Numbered from the stretch's first letter, positions 35,511-43,600 are shown. The stretch is DNA of 64,000 nucleotides from JANWWM01 sp046292465 (GCA_046292465.1 JBKBRB010000007.1:48974-112973), one strand, 5' to 3'. The notes: a model not told the origin generated them from the letters alone. Translations and numbers: made by a program.

Positions 35511-35960
35511 ATGGAAGACAAATCCAAAATTCTTCGCACAGCACCTATCGACATGGCAATTGTGCGAACTAATTTTCTCACTTGGAAAATGAAAGTTCGC
35601 TCCGCTGCAAACGGACTGAGTAGTTGGGACGAAGTCTATCCCGATGAACCTGAAAAAAGCATGATTGGACAATGGATTAAAAATGTCGGCGATGCGCTCT
35701 ACAGCAAAGAACCTGTCTATCAAGAGTTCAAGCAAATGCATGCTTTCCTTCATAGCCTTGCCGGACAAATCAAAGCCATTGCTGAAATGGAGCAAAAAGA
35801 TGAACTGCGCAAAATGCTCGACGAGTTTGACAAAATCTGTAACGACTTTCTCAACATGATTGAATCGTATCGTGCCGTCATGGATGCCTACCGCCAGCAA
35901 GGGGCTTCACCATTAGGCTCCAGCACTCGTTCTTTTCTTGCTCAACATCCCAAAAACTAA
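35511..35960 (+). CDS. CZB-domain-like protein with degenerate zinc ligands
   Basis: 149 residues. It aligns with the CZB (chemoreceptor zinc-binding) proteins at 45370 and 45869: 'APIDMAIVRTNFLTWKMKVRSA', 'KSMIGQW' and 'MHAFLHS'. In the CZB fold zinc is held by H...C...HxxxH. Here the first His is Phe22, the Cys is Ser50, while H77xxxH81 remains, so zinc binding is probably lost or altered. It is a stand-alone domain, not fused to a chemoreceptor or cyclase. It precedes the nrf genes by 185 bp. Function is unknown; CZB proteins usually sense oxidants or zinc. Confidence 0.75.
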   Translation: MEDKSKILRTAPIDMAIVRTNFLTWKMKVRSAANGLSSWDEVYPDEPEKSMIGQWIKNVGDALYSKEPVYQEFKQMHAFLHSLAGQIKAIAEMEQKDELRKMLDEFDKICNDFLNMIESYRAVMDAYRQQGASPLGSSTRSFLAQHPKN

Positions 35961-36049
35961 CCTTCGCACATTACTCTCTCATCACCTTAGCCCCTTTTCA
36001 TTACCCTGTTTTAGCAAACTGTCCAAAACCGCTACCCAACACTGCCCTA

Positions 36050-36065
36050 TATGATTCAAATCATA
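36050..36065. promoter_or_regulatory. FNR/DNR-type operator upstream of nrfHA
   Basis: TATGATTCAAATCATA is palindromic apart from its central CA and contains TGAT-N4-ATCA, the core of the FNR/DNR site TTGAT-N4-ATCAA. A TATAGT hexamer at 36093-36098 could be the -10 box, placing the site about 47 bases before the start, a usual activator position. The cysteine-free Crp/Fnr regulator at 39234-39875 is the obvious candidate to bind it. Confidence 0.6.
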
Positions 36066-36098
36066 AATTTTCAGCGCGCGCCATTGCATGTTTATAGT

Positions 36099-36123
36099 GT
36101 GAGATAGTGTAACTTTATCTCAC
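36099..36123. promoter_or_regulatory. 8-bp inverted repeat at the nrfH transcription start region
   Basis: GTGAGATA (36099-36106) and TATCTCAC (36116-36123) are perfect arms around a 9-base spacer, 23 bases before the nrfH ATG. It may be a repressor operator overlapping the transcription start, or a 5'-UTR hairpin. It is separate from the FNR-like site 34 bases upstream. Confidence 0.45.
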
Positions 36124-36145
36124 AAAGAAGTAACGTGTAGTTCCA

Positions 36146-36745
36146 ATGATGCAATGGTTAACGTGGCTCATGCCCCCAAAAGAATGGCGATTGCCAGTGC
36201 TGTTTGTATCAGCAATTTTGTTTGGCTTAGCCTTGCTTGTTGCGCACATCTCAAATGCAACTTCATACCTCTCCGATGACCCCAAAGCCTGCATCAATTG
36301 CCATGTGATGACGACGCAATATGCGACATGGCAACACAGTAGCCACCGTGAAGTTGCGGTCTGTAACGACTGTCATGTGCCACATGACAACATTGTTCGC
36401 AAGTATTTTTTCAAAGCGCAAGATGGTTTGCGCCACGCCACAATTTTTACACTTCGCACTGAACCGCAAGTCATCAAAATGCACGAGGCAGGCGTGAAGG
36501 TAGTGCAAGAAAATTGCTTGCGCTGCCACAGTCGCCTTGTTGAGACGGTCTCACTTCAAAGTGTAACGGCGATGACGGCTTCGCATGGCGATGGTGCGCT
36601 GTGTTGGTCGTGCCACCGTGAAACACCACATGGTCGTGTCAATAGCCTTGCCGCCGCACCCTTTGCACGCGTGCCAACGCTTTCCCCGATTATTCCGAGT
36701 TGGATGCCCAAACTGATGAAAGCACGCCACGACTCTTTGCGATAA
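36146..36745 (+). CDS. nrfH: Cytochrome c nitrite reductase small subunit (NrfH-like)
   Basis: 199 residues. One N-terminal membrane anchor (about 18-36) is followed by four CxxCH haem sites: CINCH (49-53), CNDCH (73-77), CLRCH (124-128) and CWSCH (153-157). This is the NapC/NirT-type quinol dehydrogenase that passes electrons from menaquinol to NrfA. The next gene, nrfA, starts 34 bp later. Two in-frame ATGs (36146, 36149) are equivalent starts. Upstream sequences hold an FNR-like operator and an inverted repeat. Confidence 0.9.
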   Translation: MMQWLTWLMPPKEWRLPVLFVSAILFGLALLVAHISNATSYLSDDPKACINCHVMTTQYATWQHSSHREVAVCNDCHVPHDNIVRKYFFKAQDGLRHATIFTLRTEPQVIKMHEAGVKVVQENCLRCHSRLVETVSLQSVTAMTASHGDGALCWSCHRETPHGRVNSLAAAPFARVPTLSPIIPSWMPKLMKARHDSLR

Positions 36746-36779
36746 AGTTTCTACAAACCCAAAATAAAGGAGTATCACT

Positions 36780-38318
36780 ATGAAGCGTTTGATGGACGCA
36801 ATGGAAAAACATAAGTGGCTGAGTTGGACGCTGTTCCTTGCCACTGTAGTTATTGTTTTTCTCGTTGGATTGTTAGGTGCATCAATTATGGAACGGCGCA
36901 GTGAGGCACTTTACGCAGTGCGTCAAATTAAGCCGATTGCTGATTGGGAGCCACGCAACGAAGTCTGGGGCGAAAATTTCCGCCGTCAGTATGAAAGCTA
37001 TCGCAACACGCTCGACACATCATTTCGTTCAAAATACGGCGGTTCTGCAACACGTGATTTGCTTGAAGAACAGCCTCTGCTCGTTACGCTGTGGGCAGGC
37101 TATGCGTTCTCACGTGAGTATAAACAAGCCCGCGGGCATTATTGGTCAATTCAAGATGTGCGCTCATCACTTCGCACAGGTGTGCCGCAACCAGCCACGT
37201 GCTGGTCGTGCAAAAGCACTGATGTGCCGCGCGTGATGAATGAGATTGGTGTCGCAAAGTTTTACGGCGAAAAGTGGGCGGCACTCGGTTCAGAAATTGT
37301 CAATAACATCGGTTGCCAAGATTGCCACGACAACAAGACCATGAACTTGCGCATCTCCCGCCCTGCACTCGTTGAAGCCTTTGAGCGACAAGGCAAAGAC
37401 ATCACCAAAGCCACACATCAAGAAATGCGCTCGCTTGTCTGCGCACAGTGCCATGTGGAGTATTACTTCAAGGGCGAAGATAAATACCTGACTTTCCCTT
37501 GGGATAAAGGCTTCTCAGCCGATTCTATGGAAGCCTACTTTGATGCGGTCGGTCATGTCGATTGGGTTCACAAACTTAGCCGCGCGCCGATGCTTAAAGC
37601 CCAGCACCCTGATTACGAGCTTTACCGCACGGGCATTCATGCCGAGCGTGGGGTTAGTTGCGCCGATTGCCACATGCCGTATCGCTCGCAAGGCGGCACA
37701 AAATTTACAGACCATCAACTTCGTAGCCCGCTTGCCAATGTTGCCAATTCGTGCGGCGTGTGTCATCGTGAAAGTGAGGCTGAACTTGTGCGTGTTGTCA
37801 ATAGTCGGCAAGATAAGGTCATGGAAGTGCGCAAGATGGTCGAGTTTGCGCTCTTTCGTGCACATCTTGAAGCCAAAGCTGCGTGGGATAACGGGGCAAC
37901 CGAAGACGAAATGAAGCCTGTACTTACCTTAATTCGCCATGCACAGTGGCGTTGGGATTGGGTTGCCGCGGCAAACGGTGTCGGGTTTCACTCACCAGTC
38001 GAAGCCCTGCGCACGTTGAGCACAGCCCTTGAAAAAGCCATTGAAGCCCATGCCAAACTGCTTGTGATTTTAGCCAAGCACGGTGTTACAGAACCGATTG
38101 CACTTCCCACATTCAAATCCAAAGCCGAAGCACAAGCCTTCGTTGGATTGGACATGAAAAAACTTGAGCAAGAAAAAGAAGAATTCTTTAAAACCGTTGT
38201 GCCAAAGTGGGACGAAGCCGCCAAAGCACGCGAACAAAAACTTTCTTCAATGCTTATGCCATCACGACCAGCGTCGTCGGATTTTGCTGCTAGCACAAGC
38301 CAAGCCGAGCAAAAATAA
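36780..38318 (+). CDS. nrfA: Ammonia-forming cytochrome c nitrite reductase
   Basis: 512 residues. The N-terminus is an uncleaved-looking hydrophobic segment (about 15-36). Five haem sites are visible: CWSCK (141-145, the catalytic haem with lysine ligand), CQDCH (179-183), CAQCH (221-225), CADCH (294-298) and CGVCH (325-329). The catalytic-site Arg, Tyr and His regions ('HVEYYF', 'HPDYELYRTGIH') are present. It reduces nitrite to ammonium with six electrons and also NO, in the periplasm. No nrfEFG-like haem lyase for CxxCK is nearby. AGGAG at 36770-36774 precedes the start. Confidence 0.97.
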   Translation: MKRLMDAMEKHKWLSWTLFLATVVIVFLVGLLGASIMERRSEALYAVRQIKPIADWEPRNEVWGENFRRQYESYRNTLDTSFRSKYGGSATRDLLEEQPLLVTLWAGYAFSREYKQARGHYWSIQDVRSSLRTGVPQPATCWSCKSTDVPRVMNEIGVAKFYGEKWAALGSEIVNNIGCQDCHDNKTMNLRISRPALVEAFERQGKDITKATHQEMRSLVCAQCHVEYYFKGEDKYLTFPWDKGFSADSMEAYFDAVGHVDWVHKLSRAPMLKAQHPDYELYRTGIHAERGVSCADCHMPYRSQGGTKFTDHQLRSPLANVANSCGVCHRESEAELVRVVNSRQDKVMEVRKMVEFALFRAHLEAKAAWDNGATEDEMKPVLTLIRHAQWRWDWVAAANGVGFHSPVEALRTLSTALEKAIEAHAKLLVILAKHGVTEPIALPTFKSKAEAQAFVGLDMKKLEQEKEEFFKTVVPKWDEAAKAREQKLSSMLMPSRPASSDFAASTSQAEQK

Positions 38319-38343
38319 CTTTTGACGTTGCTTAAAAACACCA

Positions 38344-38367
38344 AGGGCGGGTAGCTTTGCCCGCCCT
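38344..38367. terminator. Bidirectional terminator between nrfA and ric
   Basis: AGGGCGGG (38344-38351) pairs with CCCGCCCT (38360-38367), 8-base loop. T-rich flanks on both sides (GTCTTT rightward; TTGGTGTTTTT on the minus strand) fit termination of both convergent genes. Confidence 0.7.
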
Positions 38368-38384
38368 GTCTTTGATGCTACTTT

Positions 38385-39116
38385 TCATAACGTTGCCACA
38401 TGGCGCACATCTTCCTCTAACTTGACGGCTTCTTTATGCACAAGTTCGTTTTCCAAGAAAATGTGCATGTGCAAATCACGCTCAAAATCTTCTAACTCCT
38501 TGAAGAGCACCTTGTAGGTTTCACAGGCATCATCGGGCGGCACGAGGTTGTTTGTGATATTGCGAATGAGCCGAAAATCTTCTCCTGCGGCGTCGTGCTC
38601 CATTTCCATCATCCGCACAGGGTTACGCACTGTTCCAAAGTGTGCTCGTGGTGGCTCCAAGCCTTTTTGTTTTGCATCATAAAGTGCCAAAATGTATGGA
38701 AAGAGAATTTGCTCCTCCTTGTGCAGGTGCAATTCCAACTCAAAGCTAACTTTTCCAAAGAGTGATTTTAGGCGTAAGAGTTCAGGGTGCTTATCGCTAT
38801 GCTTTTGAACGACTTTTGAAAGATGCTCGCTGATAACGGGAAGCATTTTGCGCACATAAACGTGATGCGTATCCAAAATATGCGCAATGAGTGCATCAAT
38901 GGGCATTGCTGCATAATTTGGTGTGTCATGTTGCTCTGTTTTAAGCGCGTTCAGTTCAGAGAGCACATCATCGACACTTACGCCTTGTTTCTGACAGGCT
39001 TGTTGCAAGGTCATTTTTCCATGGCAGCAAAAGTCCATGTGATACTTTTCAAAAATACTTGCCGTGCGAAAATCTTGCTTGACAAATTCTGCCAGTGAAG
39101 TTGAATACGTGTTCAT
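38385..39116 (-). CDS. ric: Iron-sulfur cluster repair di-iron protein (RIC/ScdA/YtfE)
   Basis: 243 residues. The N-terminal DUF542 domain carries FCCHGK (the double-Cys motif at about 31-32), and the hemerythrin-like domain carries the His/Glu ligands ('HILDTHHVYV', 'ELELHLHKEEQILFPYI', 'MEMEHDAAGE', 'HMHIFLENELV') for a di-iron centre. RIC proteins repair Fe-S clusters damaged by nitric oxide or peroxide. ATG 39116 was chosen because AGGAG lies nine bases upstream on the minus strand. Convergent with nrfA. The location next to nitrite reductase and a Crp/Fnr gene supports an NO-stress role. Confidence 0.9.
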   Translation of the reverse strand: MNTYSTSLAEFVKQDFRTASIFEKYHMDFCCHGKMTLQQACQKQGVSVDDVLSELNALKTEQHDTPNYAAMPIDALIAHILDTHHVYVRKMLPVISEHLSKVVQKHSDKHPELLRLKSLFGKVSFELELHLHKEEQILFPYILALYDAKQKGLEPPRAHFGTVRNPVRMMEMEHDAAGEDFRLIRNITNNLVPPDDACETYKVLFKELEDFERDLHMHIFLENELVHKEAVKLEEDVRHVATL

Positions 39117-39209
39117 ATTTGATTCTCCTTTCTTGAATGTTACAGCCATGCGCATTGGTGCATGGTGTTTGATTTCAAAAAAGAACGGAAATGCGATGTA
39201 GAAAAAATA

Positions 39210-39221
39210 TGATTTGGCTCA
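39210..39221. promoter_or_regulatory. Imperfect FNR/DNR-like site upstream of ric
   Basis: TGATTTGGCTCA matches TGAT-N4-ATCA except for one base in the second half-site. It is 94 bases before the ric ATG and 13 bases after the end of the crp/fnr gene. Confidence 0.3.
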
Positions 39222-39233
39222 TCTTGGCTCAAT

Positions 39234-39875
39234 TCAGGCAAGCAGTTTTTGGAGGTCATCGATAAAAATTTTGCCGTGCTCAATGCGCAAGATTTTTTTC
39301 TTAGCCATGTTGCGAATCACGCGAATGGTGGTTTCGGTTGTCAGTCCCGCCATGCTGGCGATGTCTTGCCGGCGCAGTGGCACTTGAAACGGCAATGTGA
39401 GCGAAGCGTTTTCCTTTTGCAAAATTTTGACAAGGGTTTGCGCAATGCGCTGTTCAGGCGAAGGTGAAGCAAGCACATGAATTGTGTCGGTCTTTTCGCG
39501 CATTAGCCCAACGAGATAGTCGATAACAGCAAGCGCAAGTTCGTTGTGCTTTTGTAACAGACGCAAAAATGCTTCGCGTGGCACTTGCAATACGGTTGTC
39601 CTTTCAATTGCAATCGCAGTTGAGGGCGATTTCAAGCCATCAATCAGCGGCGGCACCATGAAGGCATCACCTTTCTTGAAGATGCTGAGAATGGCTTCTT
39701 TCCCATCGCTTTGGAACTTGACCACTTTCACTTTGCCTGATACAATCACCGAAAAAAACAGCACGCTATAGCCTTCACGGAAAATTTCGTCGCCCGGCTC
39801 AAACGCTTTTTCCGTGCCGAGCGCATAGAGTTGCTCACGTAATTCATGCGAGAGCGATTCAAAAAAAGGTTGCAT
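39234..39875 (-). CDS. Crp/Fnr family regulator, DNR-like
   Basis: 213 residues from ATG 39875 (a GTG lies 18 bases upstream). The sensory domain contains no cysteine at all, so it is not an Fe-S FNR; by context it resembles DNR/NarR-type regulators that respond to NO through haem. The recognition helix TTETTIRVI keeps the E..xR spacing used by FNR to read TGA half-sites, which matches the TGAT-N4-ATCA palindrome before nrfH. It precedes ric on the same strand and is divergent from the persulfide dioxygenase gene. The regulon is inferred. Confidence 0.85.
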   Translation of the reverse strand: MQPFFESLSHELREQLYALGTEKAFEPGDEIFREGYSVLFFSVIVSGKVKVVKFQSDGKEAILSIFKKGDAFMVPPLIDGLKSPSTAIAIERTTVLQVPREAFLRLLQKHNELALAVIDYLVGLMREKTDTIHVLASPSPEQRIAQTLVKILQKENASLTLPFQVPLRRQDIASMAGLTTETTIRVIRNMAKKKILRIEHGKIFIDDLQKLLA

Positions 39876-39915
39876 GATGAATTTTTTAATCACTTAACGA
39901 CTGTGAGTATCGCAT

Positions 39916-39971
39916 AGCAACTTCACACATTCGAAATAAGATTTATTATCGTTACTGTAACAAAAGTTGCT
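39916..39971. promoter_or_regulatory. Divergent control region with nested inverted repeats
   Basis: AGCAACTT (39916-39923) and AAGTTGCT (39964-39971) are 8-bp inverted arms 40 bases apart; inside them lies the palindrome GTTACTGTAAC (39951-39961). The region separates the crp/fnr gene from the persulfide dioxygenase gene. No known operator motif is matched. Confidence 0.35.
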
Positions 39972-40036
39972 GAATGAGGCTTTTTTTAACCGTAAAATTG
40001 TGTGTTCAAACTTGAAACCAATCAATCTACGCATTT

Positions 40037-41455
40037 ATGAAAATCGAGCAAATCTACACAGGTTGTTTAGCGCAAGGCGCATACTACATCGTGAGCGAAG
40101 GCGAAGCCGCTATCATTGATCCGCTCCGCGAAGTTGAACCGTATCTTGAACGATTGCAAGCGGATAACGCCAAACTCAAATACATTTTTGAAACGCACTT
40201 TCACGCCGACTTCGTCTCGGGACACTTAGACCTTTCAAAAAAAACAGGCGCACCGATTATTTACGGACCAAACGCCAAGTGCGACTTCGAGTGCGTCAGC
40301 GCAACCGATGGACAAATTTTTGAACTCGGAAAAGTGAAAATCAAAGTCTTGCATACGCCCGGACACACGATGGAAAGCACTTGCTTTCTTTTGATTGATG
40401 AACACGGAAACGACCATGCTGTTTTTACAGGCGATACGCTTTTCATTGGCGATGTCGGTCGCCCCGACCTTGCCCAAAAAGCCACAGGCTTAACCCAAGA
40501 ACAACTTGCCGCGCATCTTTATCGCTCGCTTCGCACTAAGCTCATGACGCTTGGCGACGAGGTGATTGTTTATCCTGCACACGGCGCAGGCTCAGCGTGC
40601 GGAAAAAATATGAGCAAGGAAACCGTTTCCACGATTGGCGCGCAAAAGCGATTTAACTACGCCCTTCGCGAGAACATGACCGAAGAAGAATTTATCAAAG
40701 AAGTTACCACAGGCTTGACGCCACCGCCGATGTATTTCGGTTTTAATGTGGCGATGAACAAGAAAGGCTATGAAAGTTTAGATGCTGTTAAATCGCGCGC
40801 AATGAATCCCCTTTCTCCTAATGAATTTGAAGTTGCTGCTGAAACGACGAGCGCTCTCATTTTAGATACGCGCAACCCTGAAGACTTCGCCAAGGGCTTT
40901 ATTCCGCAATCCATCAACATTGGCTTGAATGGCGATTTCGCGCCTTGGGTCGGCGCAATGATTGTTAATGTCAATCAGCCGATTCTACTTGTGTGCGATG
41001 AAGACACGGTCGAGACGGCGATTGTGCGCCTATCGCGCGTCGGTTTTGATCATGTTGTCGGCTATCTCAAAGGCGGCTTCGAGGCGTGGAAAGCGTCAGG
41101 TAAAGAAGTTGACACCATCACTCGCATTTCAGCGCAAGCATTTGCAAAAGTGTTCAAGCCGCATGAAACGGTGGTGATTGATGTCCGCAAAGAAAGTGAA
41201 TACGAAGCCGAGCATGTCGACGGCGCATATAGCAAGCCGCTTCTTTACATCAACGATTGGATTAAAGACCTGAACCCGAAAGAGCATTTTTACCTTCATT
41301 GCGCGGGCGGCTATCGGAGCATGATTGCGGCATCGATTCTGCAAGCACGCGGCTATCGCAATTTCAGCGAAATCGAAGGCGGCTTTAACGCCATTGCTCA
41401 AACCGCAATTCCAAAGACGGATTTCGTCTGCCAAAGCAAAGTGATGAAGTCGTGA
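40037..41455 (+). CDS. Persulfide dioxygenase fused to two rhodanese domains
   Basis: 472 residues. The N-terminal metallo-beta-lactamase domain (about 1-240) has the ETHE1-type iron motif HFHADFVSGH (H54, H56, D58, H63) with HTPGHT and GDTLF. Two rhodanese domains follow (about 255-355 and 368-460). The first lacks a recognisable active loop (VCDEDTVE), the second has the intact CAGGYRS (Cys 422). The enzyme should oxidise glutathione persulfide or other sulfane sulfur to sulfite and transfer sulfur. It is the first gene of a long co-directional cluster. Confidence 0.9.
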   Translation: MKIEQIYTGCLAQGAYYIVSEGEAAIIDPLREVEPYLERLQADNAKLKYIFETHFHADFVSGHLDLSKKTGAPIIYGPNAKCDFECVSATDGQIFELGKVKIKVLHTPGHTMESTCFLLIDEHGNDHAVFTGDTLFIGDVGRPDLAQKATGLTQEQLAAHLYRSLRTKLMTLGDEVIVYPAHGAGSACGKNMSKETVSTIGAQKRFNYALRENMTEEEFIKEVTTGLTPPPMYFGFNVAMNKKGYESLDAVKSRAMNPLSPNEFEVAAETTSALILDTRNPEDFAKGFIPQSINIGLNGDFAPWVGAMIVNVNQPILLVCDEDTVETAIVRLSRVGFDHVVGYLKGGFEAWKASGKEVDTITRISAQAFAKVFKPHETVVIDVRKESEYEAEHVDGAYSKPLLYINDWIKDLNPKEHFYLHCAGGYRSMIAASILQARGYRNFSEIEGGFNAIAQTAIPKTDFVCQSKVMKS

Positions 41456-41489
41456 AGATTTTCATTTCCAACCTAAACTTATTCGCCAT

Positions 41490-41693
41490 ATGGTCAAGAA
41501 CATGGGTTCTCTCGATAAAGGCATTCGCCTTGCACTTGCGGCGATTTTCGTCGTGCTCTATTTCACCAATGTGGTTTCAGGCACGCTGGGCATTGTGCTA
41601 CTGGTGCTTGCAGGCGTCTTTGTGCTGACAAGCCTCATCGGCTCGTGTCCGCTTTACTTGCCGTTCAAACTTTCAACAAAAAAAGAAAAATGA
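41490..41693 (+). CDS. DUF2892 family small membrane protein
   Basis: 67 residues with two hydrophobic segments (about 15-30 and 32-50) and the family ending 'LTSLIGSCPLYLPFKL'. DUF2892 domains accompany rhodanese and sulfur-transfer proteins (for example the membrane part of E. coli YgaP), so a role in presenting sulfane sulfur at the membrane fits the context; the conserved Cys is present. It is 34 bp downstream of the persulfide dioxygenase. Confidence 0.85.
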   Translation: MVKNMGSLDKGIRLALAAIFVVLYFTNVVSGTLGIVLLVLAGVFVLTSLIGSCPLYLPFKLSTKKEK

Positions 41694-41750
41694 CACGGTG
41701 CGTCTAAAACGCAAACATCTTTCATTAACCTTTAACGCTGTGTAATTCAA

Positions 41751-42314
41751 ATGATAGAATTTCTCTCAGAACCTTGGGCGTGGTATGTGGCTGGTCCCTT
41801 GATTGGGCTTATTGTGCCACTGCTACTCATTATCGGCAATAAGTCTTTCGGCATTAGTTCTTCTATGCGCCATATTTGCGCCTCGTGCGCACCTGCCAAC
41901 ATTAAGTTTTTCAAATACGACTGGAAAAAGGAAGTCTGGAATCTCTTCTTTGTTGGGGGCATTTTTCTCGGCGCACTGCTTGCCTCGCTTTTCTTTAGCG
42001 CAGATAAGCCTACTGTTGTGCATGACGCCTTAGTGCAAGAACTTGCGCAATACGGCATCACTAACTTCAACGGACTTGTGCCGCAAGAGCTATTTTCTTG
42101 GGAAAACTTGCTCTCGCTAAAAGGCTTGCTGATGATGGTGCTCGGCGGCTTTCTTGTTGGCTTCGGCACACGCTACGCCGGTGGATGCACCAGCGGACAC
42201 GCAATTATGGGGCTCTCGACGCTTCAACTGCCATCGCTCATTGCGACAGTCTGCTTCATGCTCGGCGGATTCTTAACGGCAAATTTTCTTTTGCCTTTCA
42301 TTCTCAAACTTTAA
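41751..42314 (+). CDS. YeeE/YedE-family sulfur transporter half (N-terminal half type)
   Basis: 187 residues with about four to five transmembrane helices. The Cys-containing motif ICASCAPA and the 'RYAGGCTSGHAI' block are the conserved features of YeeE/YedE (TsuA-like) channels, in which cysteines relay thiosulfate or another sulfur compound. The gene is a half-length protein and is followed 14 bp later by a second half, so the two probably assemble into one channel. The transported species is inferred from the neighbours. Confidence 0.85.
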   Translation: MIEFLSEPWAWYVAGPLIGLIVPLLLIIGNKSFGISSSMRHICASCAPANIKFFKYDWKKEVWNLFFVGGIFLGALLASLFFSADKPTVVHDALVQELAQYGITNFNGLVPQELFSWENLLSLKGLLMMVLGGFLVGFGTRYAGGCTSGHAIMGLSTLQLPSLIATVCFMLGGFLTANFLLPFILKL

Positions 42315-42328
42315 TCAACAATTTTGCT

Positions 42329-42871
42329 ATGAGTCTTCAGACCAATACATCACAACCAGATGCAACGCTCTCAACTGCAACACAAGCAGTAACCAATGAT
42401 TTTCAAGTGCGCTCGCTTGATGCCATCTGCGTCAATGAAAGCCACCTGACGCACAAGTGGTATCACAACCTGAAATATGTGGTGGCGGGCATGCTACTTG
42501 GGGTTGTGTTTGTGAAAGCTGAAATCGTCAGTTGGTTCAGGATTCAAGAAATGTTCCGATTGCAATCGTTTCACATGTATGGTATTATCGGCAGTGCGGT
42601 TGCCGTTGGTGCGCTTTCTGTTTGGCTTATTCGCAAATTCAACATCAAAACCATTTACGGCGAGACGATTGAATTTCACCCGAAAACTTTTAACAAAGGG
42701 CAAATCATTGGCGGATTGATTTTCGGAATTGGGTGGGCAATTACAGGCGCATGTCCCGGTCCGCTTTATGCACAAGTTGGAACAGGCGCAACAGTCATTA
42801 TCGTTACGCTGCTGAGCGCAATTTTAGGCACTTGGGTCTACGGATATTTCCGAGATAAATTGCCTCATTAA
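42329..42871 (+). CDS. YeeE/YedE (DUF6691)-family half transporter
   Basis: 180 residues from ATG 42329. About 45 polar residues precede the membrane part; then four helices are seen with the motif GACPGPLYAQVG at about residue 148, equivalent to the 'GGCTSGH' block of the preceding protein. It pairs with the upstream half as the second subunit of a YeeE/YedE sulfur permease. The longer frame reaching back to 42098 is only an overlap with the previous gene. Location in the inner membrane. Confidence 0.85.
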   Translation: MSLQTNTSQPDATLSTATQAVTNDFQVRSLDAICVNESHLTHKWYHNLKYVVAGMLLGVVFVKAEIVSWFRIQEMFRLQSFHMYGIIGSAVAVGALSVWLIRKFNIKTIYGETIEFHPKTFNKGQIIGGLIFGIGWAITGACPGPLYAQVGTGATVIIVTLLSAILGTWVYGYFRDKLPH

Positions 42872-42906
42872 ATTTCATTTTTCAATAACCCAAAACTGGA
42901 TTAACA

Positions 42907-43554
42907 ATGTCAGAGACCGTTCAAACCTCAATGCCACGCATCGGTGATGTTGCGCCAAACTTCAAAGCCATGACCACGCACGGCGAACTTGATTTTCACG
43001 AATACAAAAAAGGCAGTTGGGCAGTGCTCTTTTCGCACCCTGCCGACTTTACACCCGTCTGCACCACAGAGTTTATGGGCTTTGCCGAGCGCGCCGATGA
43101 ATTTGCCAAGATGAATGTCAAACTCATTGGACTTAGCATCGACAGCATTCATGCGCATGTGGCGTGGATTCAAAACATCAATGAAAAGGCGCACATGAAG
43201 ATTCCTTTCCCCGTAATTGCTGACCTTGATATGTCGGTGGCGAAACTCTATGGCATGATTCACAGCGTCAGTTCAACGGCGACCGTGCGCGCAGTCTTCA
43301 TTATTGACCCGAACAACATCATTCGCCTTATTCTCTACTATCCGATGAATGTTGGCAGAAATATCGACGAAGTCATTCGCTCGATTCAAGCCTTGCAGAC
43401 TGCTGACGCAAACAGCGTGGCTTGCCCAGCCAACTGGAAGCCGGGCGAGAAAGTGATTGTGCCGCCGCCGAAAACACAAAAAGAACTCGAAGAACGCTTA
43501 GCTGGCAAATACGATGAAGTCGTTGATTTCTACCTTGTGAAAAAGTCGCTTTGA
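42907..43554 (+). CDS. 1-Cys peroxiredoxin (Prx6-like)
   Basis: 215 residues. Peroxidatic Cys52 is in the SHPADFTPVCTTEF motif, and the long C-terminal arm with CPANWKPGE and 'VIVPPPKTQKELEER' is typical of Prx6/AhpC2-type enzymes of bacteria and archaea. It reduces H2O2, organic peroxides or peroxynitrite, using a thiol donor; thioredoxin lies three genes downstream. Spacing of 35 bp from the transporter gene suggests cotranscription. Confidence 0.95.
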   Translation: MSETVQTSMPRIGDVAPNFKAMTTHGELDFHEYKKGSWAVLFSHPADFTPVCTTEFMGFAERADEFAKMNVKLIGLSIDSIHAHVAWIQNINEKAHMKIPFPVIADLDMSVAKLYGMIHSVSSTATVRAVFIIDPNNIIRLILYYPMNVGRNIDEVIRSIQALQTADANSVACPANWKPGEKVIVPPPKTQKELEERLAGKYDEVVDFYLVKKSL

Positions 43555-43567
43555 AGTATGGTTGCTT

Positions 43568-43600
43568 TGCCCTTTCTTCTTTACCAGAGAAGAAGGGGCA
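43568..43600 (+). promoter_or_regulatory. Stem-loop between peroxiredoxin and SQR-like gene
   Basis: TGCCCTTTCTTCT (43568-43580) pairs with AGAAGAAGGGGCA (43588-43600) over 13 positions with one G-U pair and a 7-base loop. No T-run follows, so it is more likely an mRNA-stabilising or processing hairpin than a terminator. Confidence 0.45.

Noticed and set aside
41720..41745. Recurring TAACCTT-like strings before several genes (also 7670, 34445, 35957)
   Set aside because: Not at a constant distance from starts and not matching a known promoter or RBS; probably compositional.
42098..42328. Upstream extension of the second YeeE/YedE half
   Set aside because: It overlaps the first half gene in another frame, and ATG 42329 gives a proper start.
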